Positions 17,054-25,488 of a stretch of DNA of 39,860 bases are shown here, piece after piece (position 1 is the first letter of the stretch; each line of letters begins with the position of its first letter). The DNA comes from an uncultured Pseudomonadota bacterium (GTDB taxonomy: Bacteria; Pseudomonadota; Gammaproteobacteria; Steroidobacterales; Steroidobacteraceae). The DNA lies in the NCBI GenBank assembly GCA_903908265.1, contig CAIVRI010000044.1, positions 1 to 39,860 on the forward strand. Direction: 5' to 3'. Position numbers and translations under genes: made by a program. The notes under the pieces were generated by a model. That model was given only the letters and a program-made list of their open reading frames with translations. It ran no database searches and had not been told where the DNA came from.

Positions 17054-18864
17054 ACGATGGCTCCTGCATCAGCGGCCGAGACATGCCTGCGGAACGATCC
17101 AAATAGTTCTCTACCCGTGCCATAGACGTTTTCGGAAGGCGCCAACACAACTGGCCGGGCTGCATATTCCACGGAATCCACCTTCACGTCCAAGGTCCGC
17201 GCTCGGGTATCCAGCCGGATCACATCCCCATCACGCAATCGGGCCAAAGGCCCACCCGAACTCGATTCGGGTGTCACATGGATTGCCGCAGGGACTGCAC
17301 CCGACGCGCCGGACATACGGCCGTCGGTCACCAACGCGACCTTGAAGCCGCGCGACATCAACAGGCCCAAGACCGCTGTTAGCTGGTGCAACTCGGGCAT
17401 ACCATTTGCGCGCGGCCCCTGGCACCGGACCACAGCAACCACATCACGCTCGAGTTTCCCGGCTTCAAACGCAGCGACCAATGTCTCTTGATCTTCAAAC
17501 ACGGCAGCCGGCGCTTCAATAATGCGATGGTCCTGATCAACCGCCGACGTTTTGATCACCGCACGACCCAGGTTGCCACGCAGCACCTGTAGCCCGCTCT
17601 GCACGTCAAACGGGTCGTCGATGGAGCGCAGGACGTCAGGCGCAAGGCTCTGTTCTGGACCGTCACGCCACTCGAGACGGCCATCAATTAAGAAGGGATC
17701 CTTGGTATACGCGTCTAAACCCTGACCTGCGATGGTCTGCACATCGCCATGCAGTAACCCCCCCTTAAGCAATTGTCGGATCACGTACCCCGTGCCGCCA
17801 GCAGTCTGGAAATGGTTCACGTCAGCACTGCCGTTGGGATAGACACGGGCAATCAAGGGCACGGCCGCCGATAACGCATCGAAATCATCCCAATCAATAC
17901 GGATGCCACCCGCTGCCGCCATGGCGATCAGATGGATCGTATGGTTGGTAGAGCCTCCGGTTGCCAGGAGCGTCACGATAGCGTTAACGAAACTACGTTC
18001 GTCGAGCATGCGGCCGACGGGCCGGTAGTTGGACCCGAGACGCGTCATTGCAGCGGCCCGCCGGACTGCATCGACAGTCAGTGCATCACGTAATGGTGTG
18101 CCAGGTGGCACAAAAGCCGCACCGGGCACATGCAAACCCATCACTTCCATCAGCACTTGGTTGCTGTTGGCAGTGCCATAGAAAGTGCAGGTACCCGCCG
18201 CGTGGTAACTAGCCGACTCGGCGTCCAGCAAAGTCGCGCGGCTGGCCTTGCCCTCCGCATAATCGCGACGAATACGGGACTTTTCCTTGTTCGGCAGCCC
18301 GCTCGGCATCGGCCCGGAGGGGATAAACACAGCTGGCAGATGACCGAACGTCAACGCGCCCATCACGAGGCCCGGAACAATTTTGTCGCAGACACCGAGA
18401 AAGAGCGCCGCATCGAAGGCATCGTGACTGAGCGCAATACCCGTCGCCATCGCGATCAGGTCTCGACTGAACAACGACAACTCCATACCGGGCCGCCCCT
18501 GCGTCACCCCATCGCACATCGCCGGCACGCCACCGGCGACCTGCGCCACGGCACCCACCGAGCGCGCAGCCGCCTTAATGACCGCAGGGTAGCGGTCGTA
18601 AGGCTGGTGCGCTGAGAGCATGTCGTTGTAGGACGTCACAATAGCCAGATTCGGCCAGCGCGCACCCCGTAGCGCGTCCTTGTCCGATTCGGCAGCGGCA
18701 AACACGTGGGCCAGATTTGCGCAGGACAATCGACCGCGCGCTGAGGACTGCTGTCCTGCCGCCTCGATCCGCGCCAGATAGCCCCTGCGCGTCTCGGCGC
18801 TCTGGGCAATGATCCGGTCGGTCACAGCCTGCACAACGGGGTGCAGGGGGTAGGCTAAAGACAT
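17044..18864 (-). CDS. edd: 6-phosphogluconate dehydratase
   Basis: Fe-S dehydratase of the IlvD/Edd family making KDPG from 6-phosphogluconate. Seen: cluster-binding cysteines in [11 protein letters not shown] and [51 protein letters not shown] near the end. 606 aa, full length. The ATG at 18864 follows a weak GAG-type ribosome site. A HexR-like operator starts 31 bases upstream. First gene of edd-eda (perhaps with ppc), divergent from zwf. Confidence 0.97.
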   Translation of the reverse strand: MSLAYPLHPVVQAVTDRIIAQSAETRRGYLARIEAAGQQSSARGRLSCANLAHVFAAAESDKDALRGARWPNLAIVTSYNDMLSAHQPYDRYPAVIKAAARSVGAVAQVAGGVPAMCDGVTQGRPGMELSLFSRDLIAMATGIALSHDAFDAALFLGVCDKIVPGLVMGALTFGHLPAVFIPSGPMPSGLPNKEKSRIRRDYAEGKASRATLLDAESASYHAAGTCTFYGTANSNQVLMEVMGLHVPGAAFVPPGTPLRDALTVDAVRRAAAMTRLGSNYRPVGRMLDERSFVNAIVTLLATGGSTNHTIHLIAMAAAGGIRIDWDDFDALSAAVPLIARVYPNGSADVNHFQTAGGTGYVIRQLLKGGLLHGDVQTIAGQGLDAYTKDPFLIDGRLEWRDGPEQSLAPDVLRSIDDPFDVQSGLQVLRGNLGRAVIKTSAVDQDHRIIEAPAAVFEDQETLVAAFEAGKLERDVVAVVRCQGPRANGMPELHQLTAVLGLLMSRGFKVALVTDGRMSGASGAVPAAIHVTPESSSGGPLARLRDGDVIRLDTRARTLDVKVDSVEYAARPVVLAPSENVYGTGRELFGSFRRHVSAADAGAIVCL

Positions 18865-18894
18865 GATTTAGTCTCAGTGCAGTCACAAAACTAC

Positions 18895-18909
18895 AGTAGT
18901 TTAACTACA
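18895..18909. promoter_or_regulatory. Predicted HexR operator, edd side
   Basis: AGTAGTTTAACTACA with 13-bp core GTAGTTTAACTAC at 18896-18908, a near-perfect palindrome matching the TGTARTT...AAYTACA pattern known for HexR of proteobacteria. It sits 31 bases before the edd start. An overlapping smaller palindrome, ACTACAGTAGT at 18890-18900, supplies an additional half-site. hexR itself lies 1.6 kb away after zwf. HexR normally releases DNA on binding KDPG. Confidence 0.85.
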
Positions 18910-18926
18910 AAAATAAAAATACTCGA

Positions 18927-18976
18927 TAGTTATTTTTCTATTTCATATCTATATATCAATAACTTAGTTATTTTTC
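18927..18976. repeat. 12-bp direct repeat pair in the edd/zwf control region
   Basis: TAGTTATTTTTC occurs at 18927-18938 and again at 18965-18976 on the plus strand, 38 bases apart start to start. The whole 18865-19032 gap is far more AT-rich than the flanking genes. The copies lie between the two HexR-like operators. They could be sites for another regulator or a chance product of the AT-rich tract. Confidence 0.5.
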
Positions 18977-19013
18977 GCCTTTAAAACGAAGTAGTATTTC
19001 CATAGGCCTAATA

Positions 19014-19028
19014 AGTAGTTAAACTACA
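19014..19028. promoter_or_regulatory. Predicted HexR operator, zwf side
   Basis: AGTAGTTAAACTACA, core GTAGTTAAACTAC at 19015-19027. The core is the exact reverse complement of the edd-side core 119 bp away (centre to centre). It ends five bases before the zwf ATG, where a Shine-Dalgarno would normally be, so a bound repressor would cover the 5' end of the transcript or the start region. A TAGTAT hexamer at 18992-18997 is a possible -10 element upstream; no good -35 is visible. Confidence 0.85.
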
Positions 19029-19032
19029 TTTT

Positions 19033-20529
19033 ATGAATAATGACAGCCGCTCTAACGCACCCCAAAGCAGTGCCGCTCCCGCCTTTGATTTGGTTCTCTT
19101 CGGCGGCACAGGCGACCTTGCAATGCGCAAGCTCCTCCCTGCCTTGTATCGACGCTACGCGGACGGATTAATCCCCGCCGATGCACGGATTCTTGGCATC
19201 GCTCGATCGCAACTGACCAAAGACGCCTTTGCGGACAAGGTTGAACAGAAATGCCGGCAACACTTAGGTGAAGCCTTCAAGGACACCGTCTGGGCGGGCT
19301 TTCGAGCGCTCTTGGGCTATGTGAAGGTCGACGCCACACACCCGGCGGACTACCAAGACCTCTCGCAGGCGCTCGCGGGGCGCGCAGACATCGTCCGCCT
19401 GTTCTTCCTCTCCACCGGACCGGATCTATTTGCCGCGATCTGCCGGGAACTGTCCGCTGCCGGCATCGTGACGCCGACGTCACGAATCATGTTGGAGAAG
19501 CCGCTAGGCGAGGACGGTGAATCAGCGAGTCGCATCAACGAGACCGTGGGCGCTATGGCGCGCGAATCACAGATCTATCGCATCGACCATTACCTCGGCA
19601 AAGAGACCGTACAGAACCTCATTGCCCTGCGTTTTGGCAATTCACTCTTTGAACCGCTATGGCGACGGGGCCAAATTCGCCACGTGCAGATCACCGTTGC
19701 CGAACAGTTGGGCGTCGAATCGCGAGGGAGCTTCTATGACCGTACCGGTGCCCTGCGCGATATGGTGCAGAACCATCTGCTGCAGTTGCTCTGCATCCTC
19801 GCGATGGAGCCCCCAGCAAATAATTCAGCGGACGCGGTGCGCGATGAAAAACTCAAAGTCCTTCGTGCATTGCGCCCAATCAGCGAAGCGGACGCGCTGC
19901 TGAAGACCGCACGCGGCCAATACCGTGAGGGCGTGATCGGTACCGACCGCACCAGCGCATACCGTAGCGAACCGGGTGTTGACCCACAGAGCCGCACGGA
20001 GACTTTCGTGGCCATTAAGGCGGAAATCGATACCTGGCGATGGGCCGGCGTGCCGTTCTACCTACGCACAGGCAAGCGCCTACAACGTTCGGTGGGCGAG
20101 ATTGTCATTACATTCGACCCTGTGCCGCATTCGATTTTCTCAGGCCCATTCAACTCGGACCCACCGAATCGACTGATGATCCAGTTACAACCGGACGAAT
20201 CGATCACGCTACGGATTCTGGCCAAAGCGCCGGGCGAAGCCATGCGCCTGCGGCCCGTAGACCTATCGCTTGACCTCGGGGAGAGCTTCAAGTCTCGCCC
20301 TCTTGAAGCCTACGAACGCCTTCTCGGCGATGCCATTCAGGGCAAGCTGACCCTGTTCATGCGACGCGACGAAGTTGAAGCTGCCTGGAAATGGATCGAC
20401 CCAATTCGCGCCGCGTGGGATGCCGATGACGAGGACCCAAAACCCTATGCGGCCGGCAGCTGGGGGCCGAACACGGCAGGCGCTTTAATCGCACGTGATG
20501 GATTTACTTGGTACGACGAGACCTTCTGA
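19033..20529 (+). CDS. zwf: Glucose-6-phosphate 1-dehydrogenase
   Basis: Oxidises glucose 6-phosphate to 6-phosphogluconolactone, feeding the Entner-Doudoroff route. Seen: nucleotide motif LFGGTGDLAMRKLLPALY, MLEKPLGED, active-site RIDHYLGKE with the catalytic His/Lys, and PFYLRTGKRL. 498 aa, full length. The ATG at 19033 has no Shine-Dalgarno: the operator AGTAGTTAAACTACA and a TTTT run precede it directly, suggesting a very short or leaderless mRNA, or weak initiation. It is followed 2 bases later by hexR. No 6-phosphogluconolactonase (pgl) or glucokinase gene is linked in this window. Confidence 0.97.
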   Translation: MNNDSRSNAPQSSAAPAFDLVLFGGTGDLAMRKLLPALYRRYADGLIPADARILGIARSQLTKDAFADKVEQKCRQHLGEAFKDTVWAGFRALLGYVKVDATHPADYQDLSQALAGRADIVRLFFLSTGPDLFAAICRELSAAGIVTPTSRIMLEKPLGEDGESASRINETVGAMARESQIYRIDHYLGKETVQNLIALRFGNSLFEPLWRRGQIRHVQITVAEQLGVESRGSFYDRTGALRDMVQNHLLQLLCILAMEPPANNSADAVRDEKLKVLRALRPISEADALLKTARGQYREGVIGTDRTSAYRSEPGVDPQSRTETFVAIKAEIDTWRWAGVPFYLRTGKRLQRSVGEIVITFDPVPHSIFSGPFNSDPPNRLMIQLQPDESITLRILAKAPGEAMRLRPVDLSLDLGESFKSRPLEAYERLLGDAIQGKLTLFMRRDEVEAAWKWIDPIRAAWDADDEDPKPYAAGSWGPNTAGALIARDGFTWYDETF

Positions 20530-20531
20530 AC

Positions 20532-21425
20532 ATGAACCCCTCCCAGATCGCACGGCCGAACCCCGCAGAACCAGAAGCGGAACTACTCCGTCGCGTCGGT
20601 CTCTTGCGCCCTTCGCTAACGCCGGCCGAGTCAAAAGTCGCCGACGTGGTCCTCGCGGCACCGGCCTGGGTACTGCGCAGCGCGCTCTCCGCCGTCGCCG
20701 CCCGCGCGGGGGTCAGCGACCCCACCGTCATTCGTTTCTGTCGCTCCTTGGGTCTCGATGGCTACCAGACCTTCAGGCTGCGGCTAGCGCAAAGCCTCGC
20801 GACCGGGGCAACGTTCCTCCATCGGGATATTGCCGCAACGGATTCTCCTGCTGAATTGGTCTCCAAGGTCTTCCAACGCGCGACCCGCACGCTGCAAGAC
20901 GTGGCCGGCCAAATCCCTGCAGATCGCATCGAGACCGCGGTGGCCATGATCGCGCATGCTCGGCGTGTCGAATTCTACGGGTTAGGGAGCTCCGGCATCG
21001 TCGCCGCGGATGCGCAGCACAAATTCTTTCGGCTGGGCTTGCAGGTCATGTCCTACTCCGACTCGCACCTGCATGCGATGGCAGCAACCATGCTCGGCCG
21101 CGGGGACGTGGTAGTGGCTATTTCGAGCACCGGTCGCACGATCGACCTAATGTCGAGCCTCGAGATTGCCCGCGATGCGGGTGCGTCCATCATCGGCATC
21201 GTCCCACCCGGCTCACCCATCGCCCGCCTGTGCCACGTGCCGCTCGAGATGTCGGTCGATGAGGATACGGATGTCTACACACCGATGACGACGCGGCTCG
21301 CCCAGCTGACCTTGATCGACGCATTGTCCATCGGGGTCGCCCTCAAGCTCGGCCCCAGCCTGACCGCTCGGCTAGAACGGGCACGAGACAGCCTCGTCGC
21401 AAAACGTATCGGGGAGCGCGAGTAG
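20532..21425 (+). CDS. hexR: HexR, RpiR/MurR-family transcriptional regulator
   Basis: Repressor of the edd/zwf genes with an N-terminal RpiR helix-turn-helix (VAARAGVSDPTVIRFCRSLGLDGYQTFR) and a C-terminal SIS sugar-phosphate domain (FYGLGSSGIVAADAQHKFFRLG; VVVAISSTGRTIDLM), which in HexR binds KDPG. 297 aa from the ATG at 20532, two bases past the zwf stop; an in-frame GTG/ATG codon further up would overlap zwf. Assignment as HexR rather than another RpiR member rests on linkage to zwf/edd and the two matching operators. Cotranscribed with zwf, so it should control its own level. Confidence 0.93.
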   Translation: MNPSQIARPNPAEPEAELLRRVGLLRPSLTPAESKVADVVLAAPAWVLRSALSAVAARAGVSDPTVIRFCRSLGLDGYQTFRLRLAQSLATGATFLHRDIAATDSPAELVSKVFQRATRTLQDVAGQIPADRIETAVAMIAHARRVEFYGLGSSGIVAADAQHKFFRLGLQVMSYSDSHLHAMAATMLGRGDVVVAISSTGRTIDLMSSLEIARDAGASIIGIVPPGSPIARLCHVPLEMSVDEDTDVYTPMTTRLAQLTLIDALSIGVALKLGPSLTARLERARDSLVAKRIGERE

Positions 21426-21502
21426 AAATCCTAGCGCTTTGGGGTGCGCGATTGGTCCGGATCGCTTAGATTGACGTCTTAGCACCTCGAAGAAGTTCTC
21501 TG

Positions 21503-22195
21503 ATGTCTTTGACTGACCTCCTGCGTGGCCGAAATTCGACCCGCGCTTTCCTATCGCGCCCCGTCTCGACCGCGCTTGTGCGCAACCTCATCGCCGCCGC
21601 CGGACAGGCCCCTAGTGGATCCAATATCCAACCCTGGCAACTGCACGTGGTCAGCGGCACGATCCGCGAGCGTATTTGTACCGCCACCCGCGCCGCTGCA
21701 ACCTCGCCGAGTGTCGCGAGCGGGCGCACGTATGACTACTACCCGCCCGCTTGGCGTGATCCCTACTTGGCACGCCGGCGCGCCTGCGGCTGGGGGCTGT
21801 ATGGATTGCTCGGCATCCACAAAGGTGACCGCGCCGCGGGGATGGCACAAGAGCTACGTAATTTCGACTTCTTCGATGCCCCAATCGGATTATTCATTTT
21901 TATCGATCGCGATCTCGGTGGCGGCAGCTTGCTCGATTGCGGCTTGTTTCTGCAGAGCCTGATGTTGGTCGCGCTCGAAGCGGGTCTAGCAACCTGCCCA
22001 CAAGCGGCCTGGGTGCCCTTCGACGCCACCGTGCGGGGCATCTTGGGAATACCAGATAGCCAGATGTTGGTCTGCGGTCTCGCCATCGGTTATCCGGACC
22101 CTGGGGCGCCCGTCAATAACTACCGGCCCAGTCGCCTCGGCGTCGAAGAATTCACAACCTGGCATCTCGACACACCCGACACAACCTTGCCGTGA
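21503..22195 (+). CDS. Nitroreductase-family FMN oxidoreductase
   Basis: NAD(P)H-dependent FMN enzyme of the nitroreductase fold. Seen: RNSTRAFLSRPV (FMN phosphate Arg/Ser), AAGQAPSGSNIQPWQLHVVSG, the central dimer helix GLFLQSLMLVALEAGLATCPQAAW, and LAIGYPDP near the end. 230 aa, usual length. It resembles group members acting on nitroaromatics or quinones, but the natural substrate cannot be read. Its stop overlaps the GTG start of the next transporter gene (GTGA), so the two are coupled. No terminator is evident between hexR and this gene (77 bases). Confidence 0.9.
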   Translation: MSLTDLLRGRNSTRAFLSRPVSTALVRNLIAAAGQAPSGSNIQPWQLHVVSGTIRERICTATRAAATSPSVASGRTYDYYPPAWRDPYLARRRACGWGLYGLLGIHKGDRAAGMAQELRNFDFFDAPIGLFIFIDRDLGGGSLLDCGLFLQSLMLVALEAGLATCPQAAWVPFDATVRGILGIPDSQMLVCGLAIGYPDPGAPVNNYRPSRLGVEEFTTWHLDTPDTTLP

Positions 22196-23145
22196 ACAAC
22201 CCATCCTCGGTGCGTGGCGGACAACTGCTAGGTCTGATCCTATCGATGATCGGAGCGGTAGGATTTGCCTCGAAGGGCATCTTTGCCAAAGCGTTGTATG
22301 CCGATGGTTGGTCGGTAGAGACGGTTTTGCTGCTACGCGCCCTCTATGCATTACCTTGCATCGTCGCATGGACGATCTTCACGCAAGGTTGTCGCACCCT
22401 CACGCCAGCTAACAAACCCGCCATCGCGTGGGCTGCCTTCGCTGGCGTGACCTGTTACTACTTTGGCGCGACCTGGGACTTCCGCGCACTGCACTTGATC
22501 GATGCCAGCGTCGAGCGCGTACTACTGTTCTCTTACCCCTCCATTGTCGTCATCATCGACGCCGTTCTTTATCGGCGCCGTCCGCACGGTTCGATGCTAG
22601 GCGCACTCGTCATCACCTATGCTGGCATTCTCATGGTTGTGACGGGACTCGACCTGAACATTTTGCATGGCAACCTAGCCGGTGCGGGCCTGGTATTAGC
22701 CGCTGCCGTCACATCCGCCATTTATTACGTCACGGGCGACCACTGCTCCCGTGCCATCGGGAGCGCGGCTTTTACCGTCTATGCGTTTGCGGCTGCAACC
22801 CTGAGCCTTACTACCGAGCACCTCATTCGAGGGACTCACTGGCAGACCGAGTGGACAACGCGCGACATCGCGCTCTTCTCTGGACTAGTTCTGTTCGCCA
22901 CCATCATCCCCATACTCGCAATGGCGGAAGGCGTGCGTCGACTGGGCGCACCGCGCGCCTCTGTGGTCAGCACGATCGGACCGCCCACCACAATTCTACT
23001 AGGCGCCTGGCTTCTTGAGGAAAGACTGAGTGCGGCTCAATGGGTCGGCGTTGCGTTGATCGTATTCGGCATTTTGTTTTTAGAAACCCTGCGCAGGGCC
23101 AACGCCTTCTCAAAACGTAATGCCGCGAGAACTAACGCGCGTTAA
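22192..23145 (+). CDS. EamA/DMT-superfamily transporter
   Basis: Second ten-helix EamA transporter, 317 aa. Seen: SMIGAVGFASKGIFAKALY (first helix with the EamA Gly/Lys pattern), AGVTCYYFGATWDFRALHLI, first-repeat end ALVITYAGILMVVTGL, second-repeat end VGVALIVFGILFLETL. GTG start at 22192 overlaps the nitroreductase stop. It may export a product or stressor handled by the nitroreductase; this is inferred from coupling only. Its 3' end overlaps the convergent SirB2-like gene by 4 bases. Confidence 0.88.
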   Translation: MNNPSSVRGGQLLGLILSMIGAVGFASKGIFAKALYADGWSVETVLLLRALYALPCIVAWTIFTQGCRTLTPANKPAIAWAAFAGVTCYYFGATWDFRALHLIDASVERVLLFSYPSIVVIIDAVLYRRRPHGSMLGALVITYAGILMVVTGLDLNILHGNLAGAGLVLAAAVTSAIYYVTGDHCSRAIGSAAFTVYAFAAATLSLTTEHLIRGTHWQTEWTTRDIALFSGLVLFATIIPILAMAEGVRRLGAPRASVVSTIGPPTTILLGAWLLEERLSAAQWVGVALIVFGILFLETLRRANAFSKRNAARTNAR

Positions 23146-23549
23146 AGCCAGATCCACTTAACCCATGCCAGCGGCATGGCAGGGCTGTGATGAACCGCCG
23201 TCCATACAATGTAGGCCACAGTGGCCAAGGCACCAAAAAAAGACCAAAGGCGAGTTGCAAAAGAACGAATGCCGCGCAAGGCCATCGAACCCAGTGCGAC
23301 GTACAGCACCAACAGGAGCACTTTCGCCGTTAACCAATCATTGACGAAGGGATACTGATGGATCGTGCAGGCCAGCGCGATCGCGCTACCCACCAAAAGG
23401 GTATCCACCACATGCGGCAAGACGCCGAGCACGCCGCGCCTGGGCACTGACTGGCCCGACAGCACAAGACCACCACGGACCATAAAAAAAGCGATTGAAA
23501 CGCTGGCTGCCATCACGTGCAGCCACCACAAACCCTCGTAAAGACTCAT
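23142..23549 (-). CDS. SirB2-family integral membrane protein
   Basis: Small inner-membrane protein, 135 aa, four hydrophobic helices. Features: LWWLHVMAASVSIAFFMVRG at the N-terminus with conserved His, LPHVVDTLLVGSAIALA with conserved His/Asp, DWLTAKVLLLVLYVALG, and a last helix. This pattern is that of SirB2 (named for a Salmonella locus, function unknown). It starts 9 bases downstream of the AgmX/PglI-like gene and could be the last gene of that long envelope operon, although SirB2 proteins also occur alone. Confidence 0.85.
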   Translation of the reverse strand: MSLYEGLWWLHVMAASVSIAFFMVRGGLVLSGQSVPRRGVLGVLPHVVDTLLVGSAIALACTIHQYPFVNDWLTAKVLLLVLYVALGSMALRGIRSFATRLWSFFGALATVAYIVWTAVHHSPAMPLAWVKWIWL

Positions 23550-23558
23550 GCGCCGAAG

Positions 23559-24458
23559 TTACCCTGGAAAGAATTCAATGGGTTTGGTCGTCGTCATAAT
23601 CTCTACGTCACGATCGGCAAAATGGAACATCTTGATCAGCGCGATGAGCTTGCGTTCGAGCTCTTCGTTCTTCAACTCACTAGACAGCACCTTGCAGTCC
23701 ATTACCTCACCCGTGGGCAGGATGGTGAGCTGAACTACGACCTTGCCCTGCAGCGCCGGATCGCTACGCAAGGCACGATTATAGAGGTTATAAATCGAAG
23801 CCTTACTCCGGTCAAAGACCATTTCGATCTCTTCACGGCTACGGGACGCTTTGCCGCTGACACCAGTGCGTCGAGCGCCCTCGCCGTTCTTCTTCATACC
23901 ATCTGCGAAGGACTGAATGCCCTGCATGGTCGAGTGACCTTTCAGAGATCCAGAGCCGCCGCCAAATCCACTACTCATCGCCGCGGTATTAATACCACCG
24001 CTGGCCGCCGTAAGATCCGATGTAAGCATCGATCGCTCGGAGCGTGCCGGGCCATCCACCTTCGCCTTTAGCGGCTTAGCGCTCGCCAGCGGCTCCGCCT
24101 TCAGGAGCGATCGGAGGCTTGCAAACTCGTCCTTCATCGCATTCATGGCCTTTTGGGCCGTGCGTTGCGCTGTCTGCGTCGGATCAACGACGGTCGGCTT
24201 TGGAATCGGCTTAGGCTCCGGCTTCTTGATCTCTTCCTTCGGCGGCGGGACAGTGAGCTTGAGCTCGACCGCATGATCGATCATCTGCCGCGCGGATACC
24301 GGCTGCGCAGGCGGGGTTGGGAGCAGACGTACGCCCACCACCACGACAAGCCAAACCAGTAGACCAACCCGGATATAGCGCTTGAACAGACGCTCCTGCG
24401 CAGAGTCCGCAGTCAGCGGTAAATCGTAAACGCGAAAGTTGGCCGAAAGCAAACTCAT
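23559..24458 (-). CDS. TonB-like periplasmic linker with AgmX/PglI-type C-terminal domain
   Basis: Single-pass inner-membrane protein (299 aa): short cytoplasmic start, one helix at about residues 31-47, a Pro/Lys-rich stretch (71-90, PPPKEEIKKPEPKPIPKP) able to span periplasm, a Gly/Ser-rich middle (150-175), and a C-terminal TonB-like fold from about 207 to the end (RSREEIEMVFDRSKASIYNLYNRAL ... VVQLTILPTGEV). This C-terminus is of the AgmX/PglI type seen in Myxococcus gliding proteins. The ATG at 24458 is one base after the ExbD stop; a GTG at 24470 is the alternative. Last core gene after ExbB-ExbD-ExbD, so it probably transmits motor energy to periplasmic or outer-membrane partners. Confidence 0.85.
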   Translation of the reverse strand: MSLLSANFRVYDLPLTADSAQERLFKRYIRVGLLVWLVVVVGVRLLPTPPAQPVSARQMIDHAVELKLTVPPPKEEIKKPEPKPIPKPTVVDPTQTAQRTAQKAMNAMKDEFASLRSLLKAEPLASAKPLKAKVDGPARSERSMLTSDLTAASGGINTAAMSSGFGGGSGSLKGHSTMQGIQSFADGMKKNGEGARRTGVSGKASRSREEIEMVFDRSKASIYNLYNRALRSDPALQGKVVVQLTILPTGEVMDCKVLSSELKNEELERKLIALIKMFHFADRDVEIMTTTKPIEFFPG

Positions 24459-24459
24459 G

Positions 24460-24966
24460 TCAGCCACCACCCGGCGCGGTCACGTGGCGCTCTTTCTCTA
24501 CCACCGCCAGCGACAACTTGCCGACATGCGCGTGCGTTGCCAATGTGATGACAGCCTTAAGAACGCTATAAGGCAGATCCTTATCCGCCAAGACTGTAAC
24601 TTCCGGCAACTGCGAATCATTACCGCGCAAAAAAGTTTCCGCATGCGCCGAGGCATTCAACGCATTTTCGACGGCATGCAGGCTGCCCTCATCACCGCGT
24701 TCAACACCCGCAACTAATGCGGCAATCTTGCCGTCAACAAAAATGGTGTCCTTCGTAATCATCAGTACGGTCGAGTTATTAGGCTTCGACTCGGACACCG
24801 ACGAAGGAATCGAAATGTTCTTCGTATTCGGCAAAATTTCGTAATCCGCGGTGTGCACCAACATGTACACCACGAGGATCACCAACATATCAATCATTGG
24901 CACCAGCGCGGGCATGCCGTGGCCAGAACCACCCGCTTTACCCTTGCGTGTAATCAGCCGCTTCAT
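24460..24966 (-). CDS. ExbD/TolR-family protein (second copy)
   Basis: 168-aa biopolymer-transport protein with a basic cytoplasmic start, one helix holding the proton-carrying Asp at residue 26 (LVPMIDMLVILVVYMLV) and a periplasmic domain ending EVTVLADKDLPYSVLKAVI, the ExbD/TolR fold signature. A Gly-rich tail ends the protein. The ATG overlaps the stop of the first ExbD by ATGA. It differs clearly from its neighbour copy, so the motor probably contains two non-identical ExbD-like subunits, as in AglQ/AglS of Myxococcus. Confidence 0.9.
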   Translation of the reverse strand: MKRLITRKGKAGGSGHGMPALVPMIDMLVILVVYMLVHTADYEILPNTKNISIPSSVSESKPNNSTVLMITKDTIFVDGKIAALVAGVERGDEGSLHAVENALNASAHAETFLRGNDSQLPEVTVLADKDLPYSVLKAVITLATHAHVGKLSLAVVEKERHVTAPGGG

Positions 24967-25484
24967 GGGTGCGCCTCAATAGGCGCGTCGCCTAACGAAA
25001 TTACGGGGAAGAGCTCGCCTTTCGCCGCGACGCCATCTTCAATGCCATCGAAGGCACGAACCGCATCCATTGTTCCGACGATCGTGTCGTATGAAACATC
25101 GGCCTCAAGCAAGACCGTCGCGGTGCGCAACGTAGGCACCTGCGCCTTTACGCGCGCCAAGAAGTCGTTCAGAGCATTGAAATCGTATTGTCCATTGACG
25201 TTCGGCAATGGTTTTAAAGGACCCGTATTGCGATCTTGAACGACGAGCGTGTTCTTACGAACGACCACCTCGAGCTGCAAACTATCTGGCAACTTCAGTG
25301 GTTCACTGCTCTTTGCCGGCAGATAAAGTTCGACAATGTGAGTCTTGGAAAAAACCGCAGTGAAGATCAAAAAGAACAAAAGAATTGTGAAAATATCGAG
25401 CATCGGAACGATATTGATCTCGTTCCTACCCTTGTAGCGCGCATGATTGCGCGCCTGGCGGCCGCGCATTTTCGAGGCGGCCAT
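24963..25484 (-). CDS. ExbD/TolR-family protein (first copy)
   Basis: 173-aa ExbD-like protein: basic N-terminus, NEINIVPMLDIFTILLFFLIF with the conserved Asp at residue 30, then a periplasmic domain with VTV-like strands and TVLLEADVSYDTIVGTMDAV. The ATG at 25484 is chosen because TGAGG lies just upstream and it starts 4 bases after the ExbB-like stop; the open frame extends to 25541 inside that gene. Part of an inner-membrane motor with the ExbB-like protein and the second ExbD copy. Confidence 0.9.
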   Translation of the reverse strand: MAASKMRGRQARNHARYKGRNEINIVPMLDIFTILLFFLIFTAVFSKTHIVELYLPAKSSEPLKLPDSLQLEVVVRKNTLVVQDRNTGPLKPLPNVNGQYDFNALNDFLARVKAQVPTLRTATVLLEADVSYDTIVGTMDAVRAFDGIEDGVAAKGELFPVISLGDAPIEAHP

Positions 25485-25488
25485 AACC

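Noticed and set aside
21426-21502. Terminator or promoter between hexR and the nitroreductase gene
   Set aside because: Only a short GCGC...GCGC match and no convincing hexamers.
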